From: Rhodococcus rhodnii
Lineage (GTDB): Bacteria > Actinomycetota > Actinomycetes > Mycobacteriales > Pseudonocardiaceae
DNA: 64,000 bases
Direction: 5' to 3'
Assembly: GCA_000720375.1 (NCBI GenBank)
Contig: JOAA01000032.1
Coordinates: forward strand, 124,001 to 188,000
In this document: positions 41,022-50,871 of the stretch, piece after piece
Layout: the number at the start of each line of letters is the position of its first letter
Position numbering within the stretch: the stretch's first letter is position 1
Position numbers and translations under genes: made by a program
The notes under the pieces: model-generated
Seen by the model: only the letters and a program-made list of their open reading frames with translations
Told to the model about the DNA's origin: nothing
Databases searched by the model: none

Positions 41022-41897
41022 GTGGACATGCTGGCGGACCTGCTGGACGGCGTACGGGCGCGTGGGGCGCTGTTCAACCAGACGTCGATGAAGCCGCCGT
41101 GGTCATTGCGGTTCGAACTGGGCGTGCACGTGACCTTGGCGGCGATGCTGCGCGGGCAGGCGTGGGTGATCAGCGACCAGCCCGTCGCGTTGGGCACGGG
41201 CGAGGTCGCGATCATCAAAGGGCCGTACACGATCGCCGACGATCCGCGCACACCGCCGCAGTACCTGGTCAAAAGCGAGGATTACTGCATCACCGAGTCG
41301 GACGTGGACGCGTGCAGCTTCCCGGCAGGCCCGGCATTGCTGCTGAGCGGCGCGTATCAAGGTCCGATCAGCGAGCGCCTGCTGGACGCGCTGCCGCCGG
41401 TGACTGTGGTGCGGGCACCGAACCCGTTACTCGACTTGATCATCGCCGAGATGGCGCTGACCAGGCAAGGGCAGCGGGTGGTGCTCGACCGGATGCTGGA
41501 CCTGTTGCTCGTATCGACCTTGCGCACGTGGTTCGACGAGCACGACGCTCCGGCCTGGTACCGGACGGCGGACCCGATCGTGAGTGACGCACTCCGGCTG
41601 ATGCACGAGGATCCGGCCCATCCGTGGACCGTCGCGAGCCTCGCGATCAAGATCGGCACGTCACGGGCGGCGCTGGCGCGCAGGTTCACCGCGGCGGTCG
41701 GCGAGCCGCCGATGGCGTACCTGACCAGCTGGCGGATCGCCCTCGCGGCCGACCTGTTGCGGGACACGGACTCCACGGTCGCCGCGATCGCCAGGAAAGT
41801 CGGGTACGGCAACGCGTTCGCCCTGAGCGCGGCGTTCAAACGGCTACGCGGCACGACACCGTCCGATATCAGAACGATGACTGTACGTAGTGGTTAG
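41022..41897 (+). CDS. AraC-family regulator with cupin sensor
   Basis: A 291-aa regulator from GTG 41022 (or ATG 41028). N-terminal cupin_6 domain (SLRFELGVHVTLAAMLRGQA) and C-terminal double HTH (WTVASLAIKIGTSRAALARR; VAAIARKVGYGNAFALSAAF). Divergent from the NmrA-like reductase, its likely target; the gap holds ACGCTC/GAGCGT arms. Confidence 0.9.
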   Translation: MDMLADLLDGVRARGALFNQTSMKPPWSLRFELGVHVTLAAMLRGQAWVISDQPVALGTGEVAIIKGPYTIADDPRTPPQYLVKSEDYCITESDVDACSFPAGPALLLSGAYQGPISERLLDALPPVTVVRAPNPLLDLIIAEMALTRQGQRVVLDRMLDLLLVSTLRTWFDEHDAPAWYRTADPIVSDALRLMHEDPAHPWTVASLAIKIGTSRAALARRFTAAVGEPPMAYLTSWRIALAADLLRDTDSTVAAIARKVGYGNAFALSAAFKRLRGTTPSDIRTMTVRSG

Positions 41898-41906
41898 GCT
41901 TTGCCA

Positions 41907-44900
41907 ATGACCGACTTGATCCTGCTGTCGCGCGTGGCCTTCCGTGGCCGGCAGATCAAGGGCGCACGGCTGATCGGTCTGCTCGCCCTGCTCGCCGGCG
42001 ACCTGCGCACTGGTTGCGGGATCGGCAGGCTGGTCGACGGGCTGTGGCCGGACAAGCAGCCGGAACACCCCGTGAACGCGGTGCAGGTTCTCGTGTCCCG
42101 CGCCCGGGCACTGCTCGGCCCGGAGGTCATCGTCAGCACGCCGACGGGCTACCGGCTCGCGCTCGCCGAGAACCAGGTCGACTCCTCCGCGGTGCTGCTC
42201 AGTGCGTCAGCGGCCGGCCGGGAATCGCGGACAGACGATCATGTGGCCGCACTCGCGCATGCCGAGGCGGGGTTGGCGTTGTGGGACGAACCGCCGTCCA
42301 TCGCATTGCCCGCCACATCGTCCGACGATCCGCTGACCGTGCTCCGGGCGGAGCGGGCGTTGACGTACCACTCGCTCGTCCGGATTCGTGCGCTGACGCT
42401 CTCCCGATTGGGACGGCACGCCGCAGCCTTCCCAGATCTGACAGCGTTGGTGGCTCAGTCCCCTCGTGATGAGGAACTGCTCCTGGAATTGCTGCGCTGC
42501 GAGCACGCCACGATCGGCGCGGCTGCGGCTTTGACACGGTACGAGGGGTACCGGCGGTCATTGCGGGACGAGCTGGGCACTGACCCTGGCCCCGCGTTGC
42601 TGGCGATGTACGAGCAGCTGTTGCAAGGACGGCCGCCCACTGTCCGATATGGAGTGTTGTACGACTCGAACACTTTGCTGGGCAGGGAAGACGACATCGC
42701 GGCAGTCACCGCTCTGCTACAGACCGCGCGGGTGACATCCATCGTCGGGCCTGGCGGATTGGGAAAGACCAGGCTCGCGCACGTTGTGAGCAGACATGCC
42801 GAGCACCGCGCGGTGTATTTCGTCCCACTCGTCGGGCTCACCGAAGGAGTCGCCGCCGCTGTCGAGTCCGCAGTGGAGACCACGGACCTCGCCGCCGCGC
42901 TAGGCGGCGCGTTGCTGGTCCTTGACAACTGCGAGCACGTGCTTGACGAAGTCGCGGACGTGGTGCGGACCTTGATCTCGCGCAACGAGGACGTGCGCGT
43001 GCTGACGACCAGTCGCGCGCCGCTCGGCCTGTCGTCCGAGGCTGTCTACCTGTTGCCAGAACTGGATTTGCCCGTCGCTGTCGAGTTGTTCCGGCAGCGC
43101 GCCAATGCGGCCCGTCCCGGCGTCAGCTTGCCGGACGAGGCGGTGGAACGGTTGTGCCGCAAGCTCGATTGCCTTCCGCTTGCGCTGGAACTTGCAGCGG
43201 CGCGGGTGCGGGTGATGTCGGCCGAAGAGATCCTCGACCGGCTGACCGACCGGTTCGCGTTGCTGCGCGGGGGAGCACGGGACTCGCCCGAACGCCACCA
43301 CACCCTGCAGTCCGTGGTGGACTGGAGCTGGCAGCTGCTCGACCCGGACGGGCAGGCGGCTTTGCCTGTGCTGTCGGTGTTCCCCGACGGGTTCACCGCT
43401 GAGGCAGCCCGGTATCTGCTCGGGTCTGATCACGCGCTCGAACAGTTGGTGGACCAGTCGTTGCTCAAGGTGAGCGAGACCAAAGCGGGAACACGCTTCC
43501 GGATGCTGGAGACCGTCCGCGAGTTCGGCGCCCAGCGGCGCGGTCCGGACGCTCTCGCTGGATTCCTCGCGTGGACGCGGCACTTCGGGCAGACCAACCA
43601 CGAGTCGTTGTTCCGTGCCAATCCCTTCGCCGCGGCCGATGTCATCCGGGCCGAGCAGGACAACCTGATGCACGCGTTGCGCATCGGCCTGGCGAACAAC
43701 GACGCTCCGACCGTCGCGGCGACCGCCGCCGTGCTCGCGGCACTGTGGACGGTCGAGTCGAACTACCCGAGGATGTACGCGCTTACCAAAGAGACAGCGT
43801 GGATTCTCTCGCACTACCACCCGGGACCTGACTACGTCGATGTCACCAGGGCTGCTGTCGTGCTGTGCATGTCGAACTTCTTCGTGGTGGAAGGCCCGCG
43901 GCCGTCGCGCGGGTTGCTCACGTTACGGAGGCTACCCGCGCAACCGGTGGGCGACAGCCCGCTGCGGGCGGCCGCGGTGACGCTCGCAGCCGCGCCGGAA
44001 TACTGGGCGGACAACCAGGCCGCGCTCAAGACGTTGTGTGACGACCCGAATCCACTTGTGGCGGGGATTGCCAACTGCGTCGCCGGCTACGTCTACCGAG
44101 CCTTGAACAACCTCGACGCCGCGGTCGCGGCGGTGGACCGGGCGATCGAGGCGCTTTCCGGTACCGGCGCCCCATGGCTGCGGATCGGCGCGTTCGGCAT
44201 TGGCGCGGGTATGTGCTTCCACGCGGGTTTGACAGCGAAGTCTCGGGCATACATGGAGATGGCGTTGCCGTTGTTGGCGGAGCTTGCCGCTTGGTCTGAC
44301 GTCGCTCAGGTCCGGTGGGGGATGGTCCAGGTCAACCTGCACCTCGGCGAGATCGACGAAGCCGAACGGTGGCTGGCGCTGACCACGCTCAACAAGGCGG
44401 ACGACGTCGTGAACGAGCTGCTGCCCGATGCCGGTGCCCGCGCGGAGATCGCACTGGCCCGCGGCGAGATCGACGCGGGGTTGCGGCAGTGGCGGCGTGC
44501 GGTGGACCAGATGCGTAACCGCCAGTCCCGGACCTTCAAGGTCGAAACGCCAGGCTTGGAACCGTGGGTGCTGGAACACGAAGCCACCGCCGTCGTGGCA
44601 CACGCTCAGCACGGCAGGCTCGACCTGGTGGCCGACATCGTCGAGGCGTTGCCGGGCAAGCTGATGACGGTGCTGAAAAACCCGGTCACCGCGCCTTCGC
44701 CGTACGTTGTGGATCACGCCCTCGTCGGCGTGATGCTCGTCGCTCTGGCCCATGTGGACAGTCATGACGCGGCCCGGATGGTGGCGTTGGCCCAGCGATT
44801 CCATTACCTGGGTGGATTTCAGCCGACGATGTCCGTCCCGCGCGTGCGCCAACTGCCCGACGGCGTGGACGTGAAGGCTTACCACGAGGCGGTCTCGGAG

Positions 44901-44963
44901 TACGCCACCATGCGGACGATCGAGTTGCGCCCAGCCGCGCTGGCTCTGTTGGAGGCGCGGTGA
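41907..44963 (+). CDS. AfsR-like regulator/STAND ATPase, tandem copy 1
   Basis: A 1,018-aa protein: winged helix (LVDGLWPDKQPEHPVNAVQ; STPTGYRLAL), BTAD (about 100-245), then an AAA/STAND ATPase with P-loop GPGGLGKT (281-288), Walker B ALLVLDNCEHVLDE and LTTSRAPLGL. The C-terminal 450 residues are helical, TPR-like. It starts at ATG 41907, ten bases after the AraC stop. Leu673 is TTA (43923-43925). Its stop overlaps the GTG of copy 2. Activator of unknown targets. Confidence 0.88.
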   Translation: MTDLILLSRVAFRGRQIKGARLIGLLALLAGDLRTGCGIGRLVDGLWPDKQPEHPVNAVQVLVSRARALLGPEVIVSTPTGYRLALAENQVDSSAVLLSASAAGRESRTDDHVAALAHAEAGLALWDEPPSIALPATSSDDPLTVLRAERALTYHSLVRIRALTLSRLGRHAAAFPDLTALVAQSPRDEELLLELLRCEHATIGAAAALTRYEGYRRSLRDELGTDPGPALLAMYEQLLQGRPPTVRYGVLYDSNTLLGREDDIAAVTALLQTARVTSIVGPGGLGKTRLAHVVSRHAEHRAVYFVPLVGLTEGVAAAVESAVETTDLAAALGGALLVLDNCEHVLDEVADVVRTLISRNEDVRVLTTSRAPLGLSSEAVYLLPELDLPVAVELFRQRANAARPGVSLPDEAVERLCRKLDCLPLALELAAARVRVMSAEEILDRLTDRFALLRGGARDSPERHHTLQSVVDWSWQLLDPDGQAALPVLSVFPDGFTAEAARYLLGSDHALEQLVDQSLLKVSETKAGTRFRMLETVREFGAQRRGPDALAGFLAWTRHFGQTNHESLFRANPFAAADVIRAEQDNLMHALRIGLANNDAPTVAATAAVLAALWTVESNYPRMYALTKETAWILSHYHPGPDYVDVTRAAVVLCMSNFFVVEGPRPSRGLLTLRRLPAQPVGDSPLRAAAVTLAAAPEYWADNQAALKTLCDDPNPLVAGIANCVAGYVYRALNNLDAAVAAVDRAIEALSGTGAPWLRIGAFGIGAGMCFHAGLTAKSRAYMEMALPLLAELAAWSDVAQVRWGMVQVNLHLGEIDEAERWLALTTLNKADDVVNELLPDAGARAEIALARGEIDAGLRQWRRAVDQMRNRQSRTFKVETPGLEPWVLEHEATAVVAHAQHGRLDLVADIVEALPGKLMTVLKNPVTAPSPYVVDHALVGVMLVALAHVDSHDAARMVALAQRFHYLGGFQPTMSVPRVRQLPDGVDVKAYHEAVSEYATMRTIELRPAALALLEAR

Positions 44964-47900
44964 CTGACTTGGTCCTGCTGTCCCGGGCGGAGTTTCGGGG
45001 CAGACCGCTCAGTGGTGCCCGGTTGATCGGCCTGGTCGCCATGCTGGCCGGCGAGCTGAAGACCGGATGCGGGATCGTCAGGCTGGTCGACGGCCTGTGG
45101 CGGGACAAGCGACCGGAAAACCCGATCAACGCGGTCCAAGTCCTGGTGTCACGGGCAAGAGCGCAGCTGGGGTCGGACGTCATCGTCAACACCTCCACGG
45201 GCTACCGGTTGGCGTTGAGCGAGTCTGAGGTCGACGCCTCGGCCGTCGTGCTCAGCGCGTCGGGGGCAGCTCGGCACTTGCGGAACGGTGATGAAGCGGC
45301 TGCCCTCAGCGATGCCGTGGCGGGACTGGCTTTCTGGGACGAACCGCCGTTGGCCGGGGCAGCCGACGACCCGCTTTCCGTGCTGCGGGCCGAGCGAGCG
45401 CTGACGTACCAATCGCTCGTTCGGGTGCGGGCGTTGTCGCTGGCGCGCCTCGGCCGCCACGCCGAAGCCCTGTCACCGTTGACCCAGCTTGTCGCCGACC
45501 ATCCACGCGACGAGGAACTCCTGCTGGAGTTGTTGCGTTGCGAGGACGCTGTCATCGGGCCCTCCGCGGCGGTGGTGCGGTACGAGGACTACCGCCGTTC
45601 ACTGCGCGACGAGCTGGGCACCGAACCCGGCCACGCACTGCGCAAAATGCACCAGCGCCTGCTGCAAGGACAGGCACCGGCCGTCCGGCACGGCGTGCTG
45701 CACGACCCGAATCCACTGCTGGGCAGGGATGACGATGTCGCCGCTGTGTCGAAGTTGTTGAGCGCGTCGCGAGTGACGTCGATCGTCGGCACAGGCGGCT
45801 TGGGCAAGACCAGGCTCGCGCACGTGGTGAGCAGACACGCCGAGCAGCGGGTGGTGTATTTCGTGCCGCTCGCGGGCATCACCGAAGGCGTCGCCGCCGA
45901 AGTCCAGTCCACATTGGATACGCCGGACGTGGTGCAGACCCTCGACAGCAGTCGCGCGTTGCTGGTTCTCGACAACTGCGAGCATGTCCTGGACGAGGTC
46001 GCCGACCTGGTGCACATGGTGGTGACCCAGACCGAAGACGTCCGAGTCCTGACCACCAGCCGCGCCCCGCTCGGGTTGTCGTCCGAAGCCGTTTATCCGT
46101 TGCCGGAACTGGATTTGCCGACCGCTGTCGAGTTGTTCACGCAGCGGGCTCGCGCGGCGCGCTCTGATGTGACGCTGCCCGCTGCCGTCGTGGAACAGTT
46201 GTGTCACAAGCTCGACGGCCTGCCACTTGCGCTGGAATTGGCCGCGGCGCGGGTGCGTGTCATGTCGGTCGAGGAGATCGCCCGTCGGCTGGCCGATCGG
46301 TTCTCGTTGCTGCGCGGGGGAACGCGCGACTTGCCCGATCGGCACCACACGCTGGAGGCAGTCGTCGAGTGGAGCTGGCAGCTGCTCGACCCGGCTGCAC
46401 AGGCGGCATTGCCAGTCCTGTCGGTGTTCCCCGGTGGTTTCACCGCGGCCGCGGCGCGGCACGTGCTCGGCTCGGACGACGTGATCGAGCAGTTGGTGGC
46501 CCATTCGTTGCTCAAGGTACGGGAAACCAAAGCAGGCACTCGGTTCGTGATGCTGGAGACGGTCAGGGAGTTCGGTGCGCTGCACCGTGATCCGGCCGTC
46601 ACCACGTCGTTCCTGGCCTGGGCCAAGGATTTCGGCAGCGCACACTTCGAATCGCCGTTCCACGCCGATCCCGTTGCGGCCGCCGAGATCATCCGGGCCG
46701 AACAAGACAACCTCGTGCACGCGATGCGCCTCGGCGTCATACGCGGCGACGCTCCGACAGTCGCCGCGACAACTGCCGTGCTCGCCGGGTTGTGGACGGT
46801 TGAGGCAAGCTATCAGCGAGTGACTGCGCTGACCGATGAGACGGCTGGGCTGTTGTCGCACTACCAGCCCGAGCCGGAATTCGTCGACGTTCTATTGGCT
46901 GCTTCCGGGTTGTGCGTCCTAGGTTCGTTCGCCACCAAGGGAGCCCGTGCAGGACGCTCGCTGTACACCCTCCGCAGGCTGCCTGTCGGCGACCCAGGTG
47001 ACAACCTGGTCCGAGCGTGGGCGAAGGTCCTTGCGGCCACACCTGAATTCTGGGGCACTGAGCACAGTGCACTGGAGAAGCTCTGCACCGATCCCCATCC
47101 GTTCATCGCCGGGTTCGCCAACCTCCTGTTCAGCTACGGGTCCGTGAGCGACCCGGCCCGTGTGCTCACCTCGGCGAACCGCGCGATCGAGTCGTTCTCC
47201 GCGGTCGACCATCCCTGGTTGTACGTCACCGCGCTGTCATTGGCCGCCAGCACCCATTTCCACAGCGGCCATTTGACGCAGGCGAAGGCGTACATGGCCG
47301 AGACATTGCCGGTCTACGAGGAGATGGGGTCCACGTGGCACGTCGCCCAGATTCGCTGGGCCATGGTCGCGATCAGCCTCGGCCTCGATGAGATCGACGA
47401 GGCCGAGCATTGGCTGGCGCTCACCGCGTTGAACGGGGTCGACGACTTCGCCGGGGAACTGCTGCCCGGGCCTGGGCTGCGTGCGGAGATAGCGCTCGCC
47501 CGTGGCGACATCGACACCGGGCTGCGGCGATGGCGGCATGTGATCGACCAATTGGGCAGCCGGCGCGGGGAAGGCTTCCTCGCCGCCACACCGGGGCTGG
47601 AGTTGTGGGTACTGGAGTCGCGTGCCGTCGCGGTGGTGGCGCACGCACAGCACGGCAGACTCGGCCTCGTCGCCGACCTGGCCGCAGGACTGCCGGATAC
47701 GTTGGCCCAGTTGCTGATCGAACGATCGACCTCGTCGTCCCCGGCTGTTCGGACCATCCAGGTGATCGGTGCGCTGCTCGTCGCGCTGGCCGCCGTCAAC
47801 CCTGAGCGCGCGCCGCGGATGATCGCGTTGGCCGAGCGGTGTCGTTACCTGCGTGGCTTCCAGCCGACCATGGCACCGCACCGGGTCCGCGAACTGGCCG

Positions 47901-48055
47901 AGAGCGTGGACAAGGCTGCGTACCTTGACGCCGTCGCGGAGTACACGGCCCTGGCGGACGACGAGCTGCGGCCAGCCGTTGCGGCTTTGCTCAGCCCAAC
48001 GCCTCAACCAGGTCGCGAATCGCTGCCACCACCTCGTCCGCGGCGTCGATCGTGA
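44960..48055 (+). CDS. AfsR-like regulator/STAND ATPase, tandem copy 2
   Basis: A 1,031-aa paralogue, collinear with copy 1 over its full length: winged helix, BTAD, P-loop GTGGLGKT (277-284), Walker B ALLVLDNCEHVLDE, TPR-like C-terminus. It begins MTDLVLLSRAEFRGRPLSGA (GTG), coupled to copy 1 by a GTGA overlap. Its last 65 bases overlap the convergent hydrolase gene, giving a Pro/Arg-rich tail (PPPRPRRRS) that copy 1 lacks. Confidence 0.88.
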   Translation: MTDLVLLSRAEFRGRPLSGARLIGLVAMLAGELKTGCGIVRLVDGLWRDKRPENPINAVQVLVSRARAQLGSDVIVNTSTGYRLALSESEVDASAVVLSASGAARHLRNGDEAAALSDAVAGLAFWDEPPLAGAADDPLSVLRAERALTYQSLVRVRALSLARLGRHAEALSPLTQLVADHPRDEELLLELLRCEDAVIGPSAAVVRYEDYRRSLRDELGTEPGHALRKMHQRLLQGQAPAVRHGVLHDPNPLLGRDDDVAAVSKLLSASRVTSIVGTGGLGKTRLAHVVSRHAEQRVVYFVPLAGITEGVAAEVQSTLDTPDVVQTLDSSRALLVLDNCEHVLDEVADLVHMVVTQTEDVRVLTTSRAPLGLSSEAVYPLPELDLPTAVELFTQRARAARSDVTLPAAVVEQLCHKLDGLPLALELAAARVRVMSVEEIARRLADRFSLLRGGTRDLPDRHHTLEAVVEWSWQLLDPAAQAALPVLSVFPGGFTAAAARHVLGSDDVIEQLVAHSLLKVRETKAGTRFVMLETVREFGALHRDPAVTTSFLAWAKDFGSAHFESPFHADPVAAAEIIRAEQDNLVHAMRLGVIRGDAPTVAATTAVLAGLWTVEASYQRVTALTDETAGLLSHYQPEPEFVDVLLAASGLCVLGSFATKGARAGRSLYTLRRLPVGDPGDNLVRAWAKVLAATPEFWGTEHSALEKLCTDPHPFIAGFANLLFSYGSVSDPARVLTSANRAIESFSAVDHPWLYVTALSLAASTHFHSGHLTQAKAYMAETLPVYEEMGSTWHVAQIRWAMVAISLGLDEIDEAEHWLALTALNGVDDFAGELLPGPGLRAEIALARGDIDTGLRRWRHVIDQLGSRRGEGFLAATPGLELWVLESRAVAVVAHAQHGRLGLVADLAAGLPDTLAQLLIERSTSSSPAVRTIQVIGALLVALAAVNPERAPRMIALAERCRYLRGFQPTMAPHRVRELAESVDKAAYLDAVAEYTALADDELRPAVAALLSPTPQPGRESLPPPRPRRRS

Positions 48056-48923
48056 CCGTGCTTTGCGACGCTTGGACGACGCGGTGCTCGCCTCGCGGAA
48101 CCGAACGGGCGATGGCGTCGCCGAGCGCCACCTTGCCGTCGTTGATCTGCTGAGCCTGGTTCTCGGTGACGAACAGCTCCTGTCCCGGGTCGTCGCCGAG
48201 CGCGGTCATCACAACCAACGGCACGTCCGGGAAATCGCCCTGACCACGCATCTCGTCGGCGAGCTCCGCGAAGTTGCAGCGCTCGGCCGCGCCGATCTTG
48301 AACCACTCGCCGGACAGGTGCTTCTCGACAAGTAAGTCACGCAACGGCGGCGGCCAGTCGGTGAGCCGCTGACGCAGCACGTCCCGCAGGAAGTCGAGCA
48401 GTTCCGGCGCGAACTCCGGATGGCAGTCGTAGTCGGGGACGTCGGCCAGGTGCGACGCATCGGGCAGGTAGGTGTCCCAGTCTTCGTGCAGGACATCGAG
48501 GAGCAGCAAACCCGCGACCTCGTCAGGGAAAAGCTGCGAGTAGCGGCGTGCGTAGACCCCGCCGAGCGAATGTGCGACGAAGATGTACGGCCCGTCGACC
48601 TCGGCGGCCTTGAGCAGGGCTTGTAGTTCACGGGTCGGATCCGTGGCGTTGCGCGGCAGATCGATCGGGTCGCTCCAGCCAGTGCCCGCCCGGTCGTAGA
48701 TCACGCTGGTGGTGAACTGGCTGACCCGCTTGTGGACGTTGAGGTAGTCCAAGCCGACCAACGTGGCGCCGGGCAAGAACACCACCGGCGGCCCGCCGAC
48801 GCCGCCCCTGTGCAACGCCAGCATCCGGCCACCGACCTCGTACAAGCGGCCAAGCGGTGGCGTGGACACTGCGGCTCCCTCGTCCTGATCGACTGGGACG
48901 AGGGTGCCGCCGGCGCCTTTCAT
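47991..48923 (-). CDS. Alpha/beta-hydrolase
   Basis: A 310-aa hydrolase with VVFLPGATLVG oxyanion region, YDRAGTGWSDP, nucleophile elbow VAHSLGGVYA and a C-terminal His in RGEHRVVQASQ. Soluble, no signal. Its start overlaps the TetR gene upstream by ATGA, so the regulator and enzyme form one operon. Its 3' end overlaps the AfsR-like gene by 65 bp. Confidence 0.87.
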   Translation of the reverse strand: MKGAGGTLVPVDQDEGAAVSTPPLGRLYEVGGRMLALHRGGVGGPPVVFLPGATLVGLDYLNVHKRVSQFTTSVIYDRAGTGWSDPIDLPRNATDPTRELQALLKAAEVDGPYIFVAHSLGGVYARRYSQLFPDEVAGLLLLDVLHEDWDTYLPDASHLADVPDYDCHPEFAPELLDFLRDVLRQRLTDWPPPLRDLLVEKHLSGEWFKIGAAERCNFAELADEMRGQGDFPDVPLVVMTALGDDPGQELFVTENQAQQINDGKVALGDAIARSVPRGEHRVVQASQSTVTIDAADEVVAAIRDLVEALG

Positions 48924-49504
48924 TCAGCTTTCAGCAGGCCTTCTCGTGCCGCCGCGAGGACGACGGCCACGGCGTGCGCCGCGGTTTTCTCGTTCACCGC
49001 GACGCCGGTGATCACCAGGTCGAAGAAGATCGGTGCGAGCAGGGTTTTCACCAGCGCCGCCGGGTCGATGCCGGCCGGTAGTTCGCCACGGTCGACCGCG
49101 GCGGCGATCATCGGTGCGACCCGGCGCGGGCCGTCTTCGTACAGCTTTCGGGGGATGTCGGCGATCTCGGGGAGGCTGGCCGCGTCCGACAGCAGGACGG
49201 CGAGGATCGCGCGGCCGGTCGTGCTGGTTATCCAGTCGACGAACGAGTTCGCGAGCGTGCGTAGGTCCTGTTCGATCTCGCCTGTGTCGGGGATGGGGAT
49301 GTCCATCGTGGCGTTCTGGGTCATCGCGTCGAGGACCAGCGTGCGCAAATCGCCCCACCGCCGATAGATCGTGGTTTTGTGTACGCCGGTGCGGCGCGCG
49401 ATGTCGTCGACGGTCAGTCCGGCGTAGCCCTTCTCGGTGAGCTCGGTCAGGGTGGCCGCAAGCACCGCCGTCCGAACCTTCTCACCTCGGCCGATGACTT
49501 CCAT
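48920..49504 (-). CDS. TetR-family regulator
   Basis: A 194-aa TetR protein from ATG 49504: TELTEKGYAGLTVDDIARRT then GVHKTTIYRRWGDLRTLV. First gene of an operon with the hydrolase and divergent from the methyltransferase. Two operator-like dyads with the same core lie in the 78-bp gap. Confidence 0.9.
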   Translation of the reverse strand: MEVIGRGEKVRTAVLAATLTELTEKGYAGLTVDDIARRTGVHKTTIYRRWGDLRTLVLDAMTQNATMDIPIPDTGEIEQDLRTLANSFVDWITSTTGRAILAVLLSDAASLPEIADIPRKLYEDGPRRVAPMIAAAVDRGELPAGIDPAALVKTLLAPIFFDLVITGVAVNEKTAAHAVAVVLAAAREGLLKAE

Positions 49505-49505
49505 T

Positions 49506-49520
49506 GCAACTCCCAGTTGC
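49506..49520. promoter_or_regulatory. TetR operator candidate, site 1
   Basis: GCAACT-CCC-AGTTGC, two bases before the TetR ATG. The core equals that of site 2. Confidence 0.55.
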
Positions 49521-49545
49521 GCTAGCTCGTGATCATCTGCCACGC

Positions 49546-49568
49546 TATCGCAACTTCGAGTTGCGATA
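49546..49568. promoter_or_regulatory. TetR operator candidate, site 2
   Basis: TATCGCAACT-TCG-AGTTGCGATA, perfect 10-bp arms with 3-bp spacer, 14 bp before the methyltransferase ATG. Shares GCAACT-N3-AGTTGC with site 1. Confidence 0.65.
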
Positions 49569-49582
49569 CAGCTGGGGGTCTG

Positions 49583-50422
49583 ATGGCGAACGAACACCAA
49601 GCCAAAGCATGGAACGGCTACGAGGGCGAGCACTGGGCCGCGCGCCACGCGCGGTACGACGCGATGATCGCGGACCTGAACGAACACCTGTTCCCAGCCG
49701 CGGCGCTCACCGCGTCCGACCGGGTATTGGACGTCGGATGCGGCGCGGGCCGAACCACTCGCATCGCCGCGGGCTTGGCCGCGCATGCCACGGGAATCGA
49801 CCTGTCCGGGCCGATGCTCGGCCAAGCCCGCGCTGCATCGTCCGATCTGCCGAACGTGACCTACATCCAAGGCGACGCCCAGGTGTATCCCTTTCCGGAC
49901 AACGAGTTCGACGTGGCGATCAGCCGTGGCGGAATCATGTACTTCGACGACCCGGTGGCCGCGTTCAGCAACATCCGCCGCGCCCTGCGTCCCGCTGGTC
50001 GCGTCGCCTTCATCGCAGGTGGTGCGCTCAAACCGGGCAGCGACAGCATGGTCGCGTTCAAGGTGTTGTCGAAGTTCCTTCCGCGGCCGGCCCGTGAGTC
50101 GGGCGACACCAGCCCGAACCCCGCTTCACTGGCAGATCCGTCCTATGTCAGGAAAGTTCTCACCGAAGCGGGGTTCGGCGCCATTGCCGTGGAAACGCGG
50201 GAAACCGTCGCCGTCGTTGGCGAGAACGCCGCCGACACGACGGATTTCATCCTCGAGTGGGGCCCGGTGCGTTACGCGTTGGACCAGGCTTCCATCAGTG
50301 ACACAACGGAAATCCACGCCGCGGTGACATCGGCGCTGCGTCCGCTGGAGACGTCGTCAGGCGTGCGGTGGAGCTCCGACGTCGTGCTGATCACGGCTCG
50401 AGCGGGATCGAGTACTGGATGA
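49583..50422 (+). CDS. SAM-dependent methyltransferase
   Basis: A 279-aa class I methyltransferase from ATG 49583. Motif I VLDVGCGAGRTTRIAAGL, post-I GIDLSGPML, motif II region YPFPDNEFDVAISRGGIMYF. Resembles UbiE/COQ5-like small-molecule methylases. Divergent from a TetR regulator with dual sites. Its 3' end overlaps the convergent GNAT gene by 32 bp. Confidence 0.9.
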   Translation: MANEHQAKAWNGYEGEHWAARHARYDAMIADLNEHLFPAAALTASDRVLDVGCGAGRTTRIAAGLAAHATGIDLSGPMLGQARAASSDLPNVTYIQGDAQVYPFPDNEFDVAISRGGIMYFDDPVAAFSNIRRALRPAGRVAFIAGGALKPGSDSMVAFKVLSKFLPRPARESGDTSPNPASLADPSYVRKVLTEAGFGAIAVETRETVAVVGENAADTTDFILEWGPVRYALDQASISDTTEIHAAVTSALRPLETSSGVRWSSDVVLITARAGSSTG

Positions 50423-50834
50423 AGCCGCGGTTCTCCGCGACCTTGTCGTAGAGCAGGCGCGCGGTGTGGTTGTCCTGCTTGGTGTGCCAGTAAAGCTGGC
50501 CGCATCCCTGGCTGGTCGCCCAGTCCTTGACCGCGGCTATCAGCTGGCGGGCAACGCCTTTCCCACGCGCTTCCGGCGAGGTGAACAGGTCCTGCAGGTA
50601 GCAGACGTCCGCCGACGTCGTGCTCGGGTGGACGAAGAAGTGCACGATGCCGACGAGGTTCCCGTCGAGTTTCGCGCCCAACGCGTGCATCCGGTCGCCG
50701 GACTGGAACTCAGCCCAGGCTTTGTCGTAGAAGCCCGGCGGCATCGTGTCGCGTCCGTAGAAGGCGTTGTAGCCCGCGAACAGTCGCTCCCACCCGGGGC
50801 GGTCGGCTGGTGCCAATGCGTCGATGGTGATCAT
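50391..50834 (-). CDS. GNAT acetyltransferase
   Basis: A 147-aa GNAT protein: VCYLQDLFTSPEARGKGVAR contains the R-G-x-G-V-A acetyl-CoA loop, followed by QLIAAVKDWA and a C-terminal YDKVAENRGFIQY. Substrate unknown. Confidence 0.9.
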   Translation of the reverse strand: MITIDALAPADRPGWERLFAGYNAFYGRDTMPPGFYDKAWAEFQSGDRMHALGAKLDGNLVGIVHFFVHPSTTSADVCYLQDLFTSPEARGKGVARQLIAAVKDWATSQGCGQLYWHTKQDNHTARLLYDKVAENRGFIQYSIPLEP

Positions 50835-50871
50835 TCGTTCCCCAGTGATCGTGTTCGCTTCAGGCTCGACG

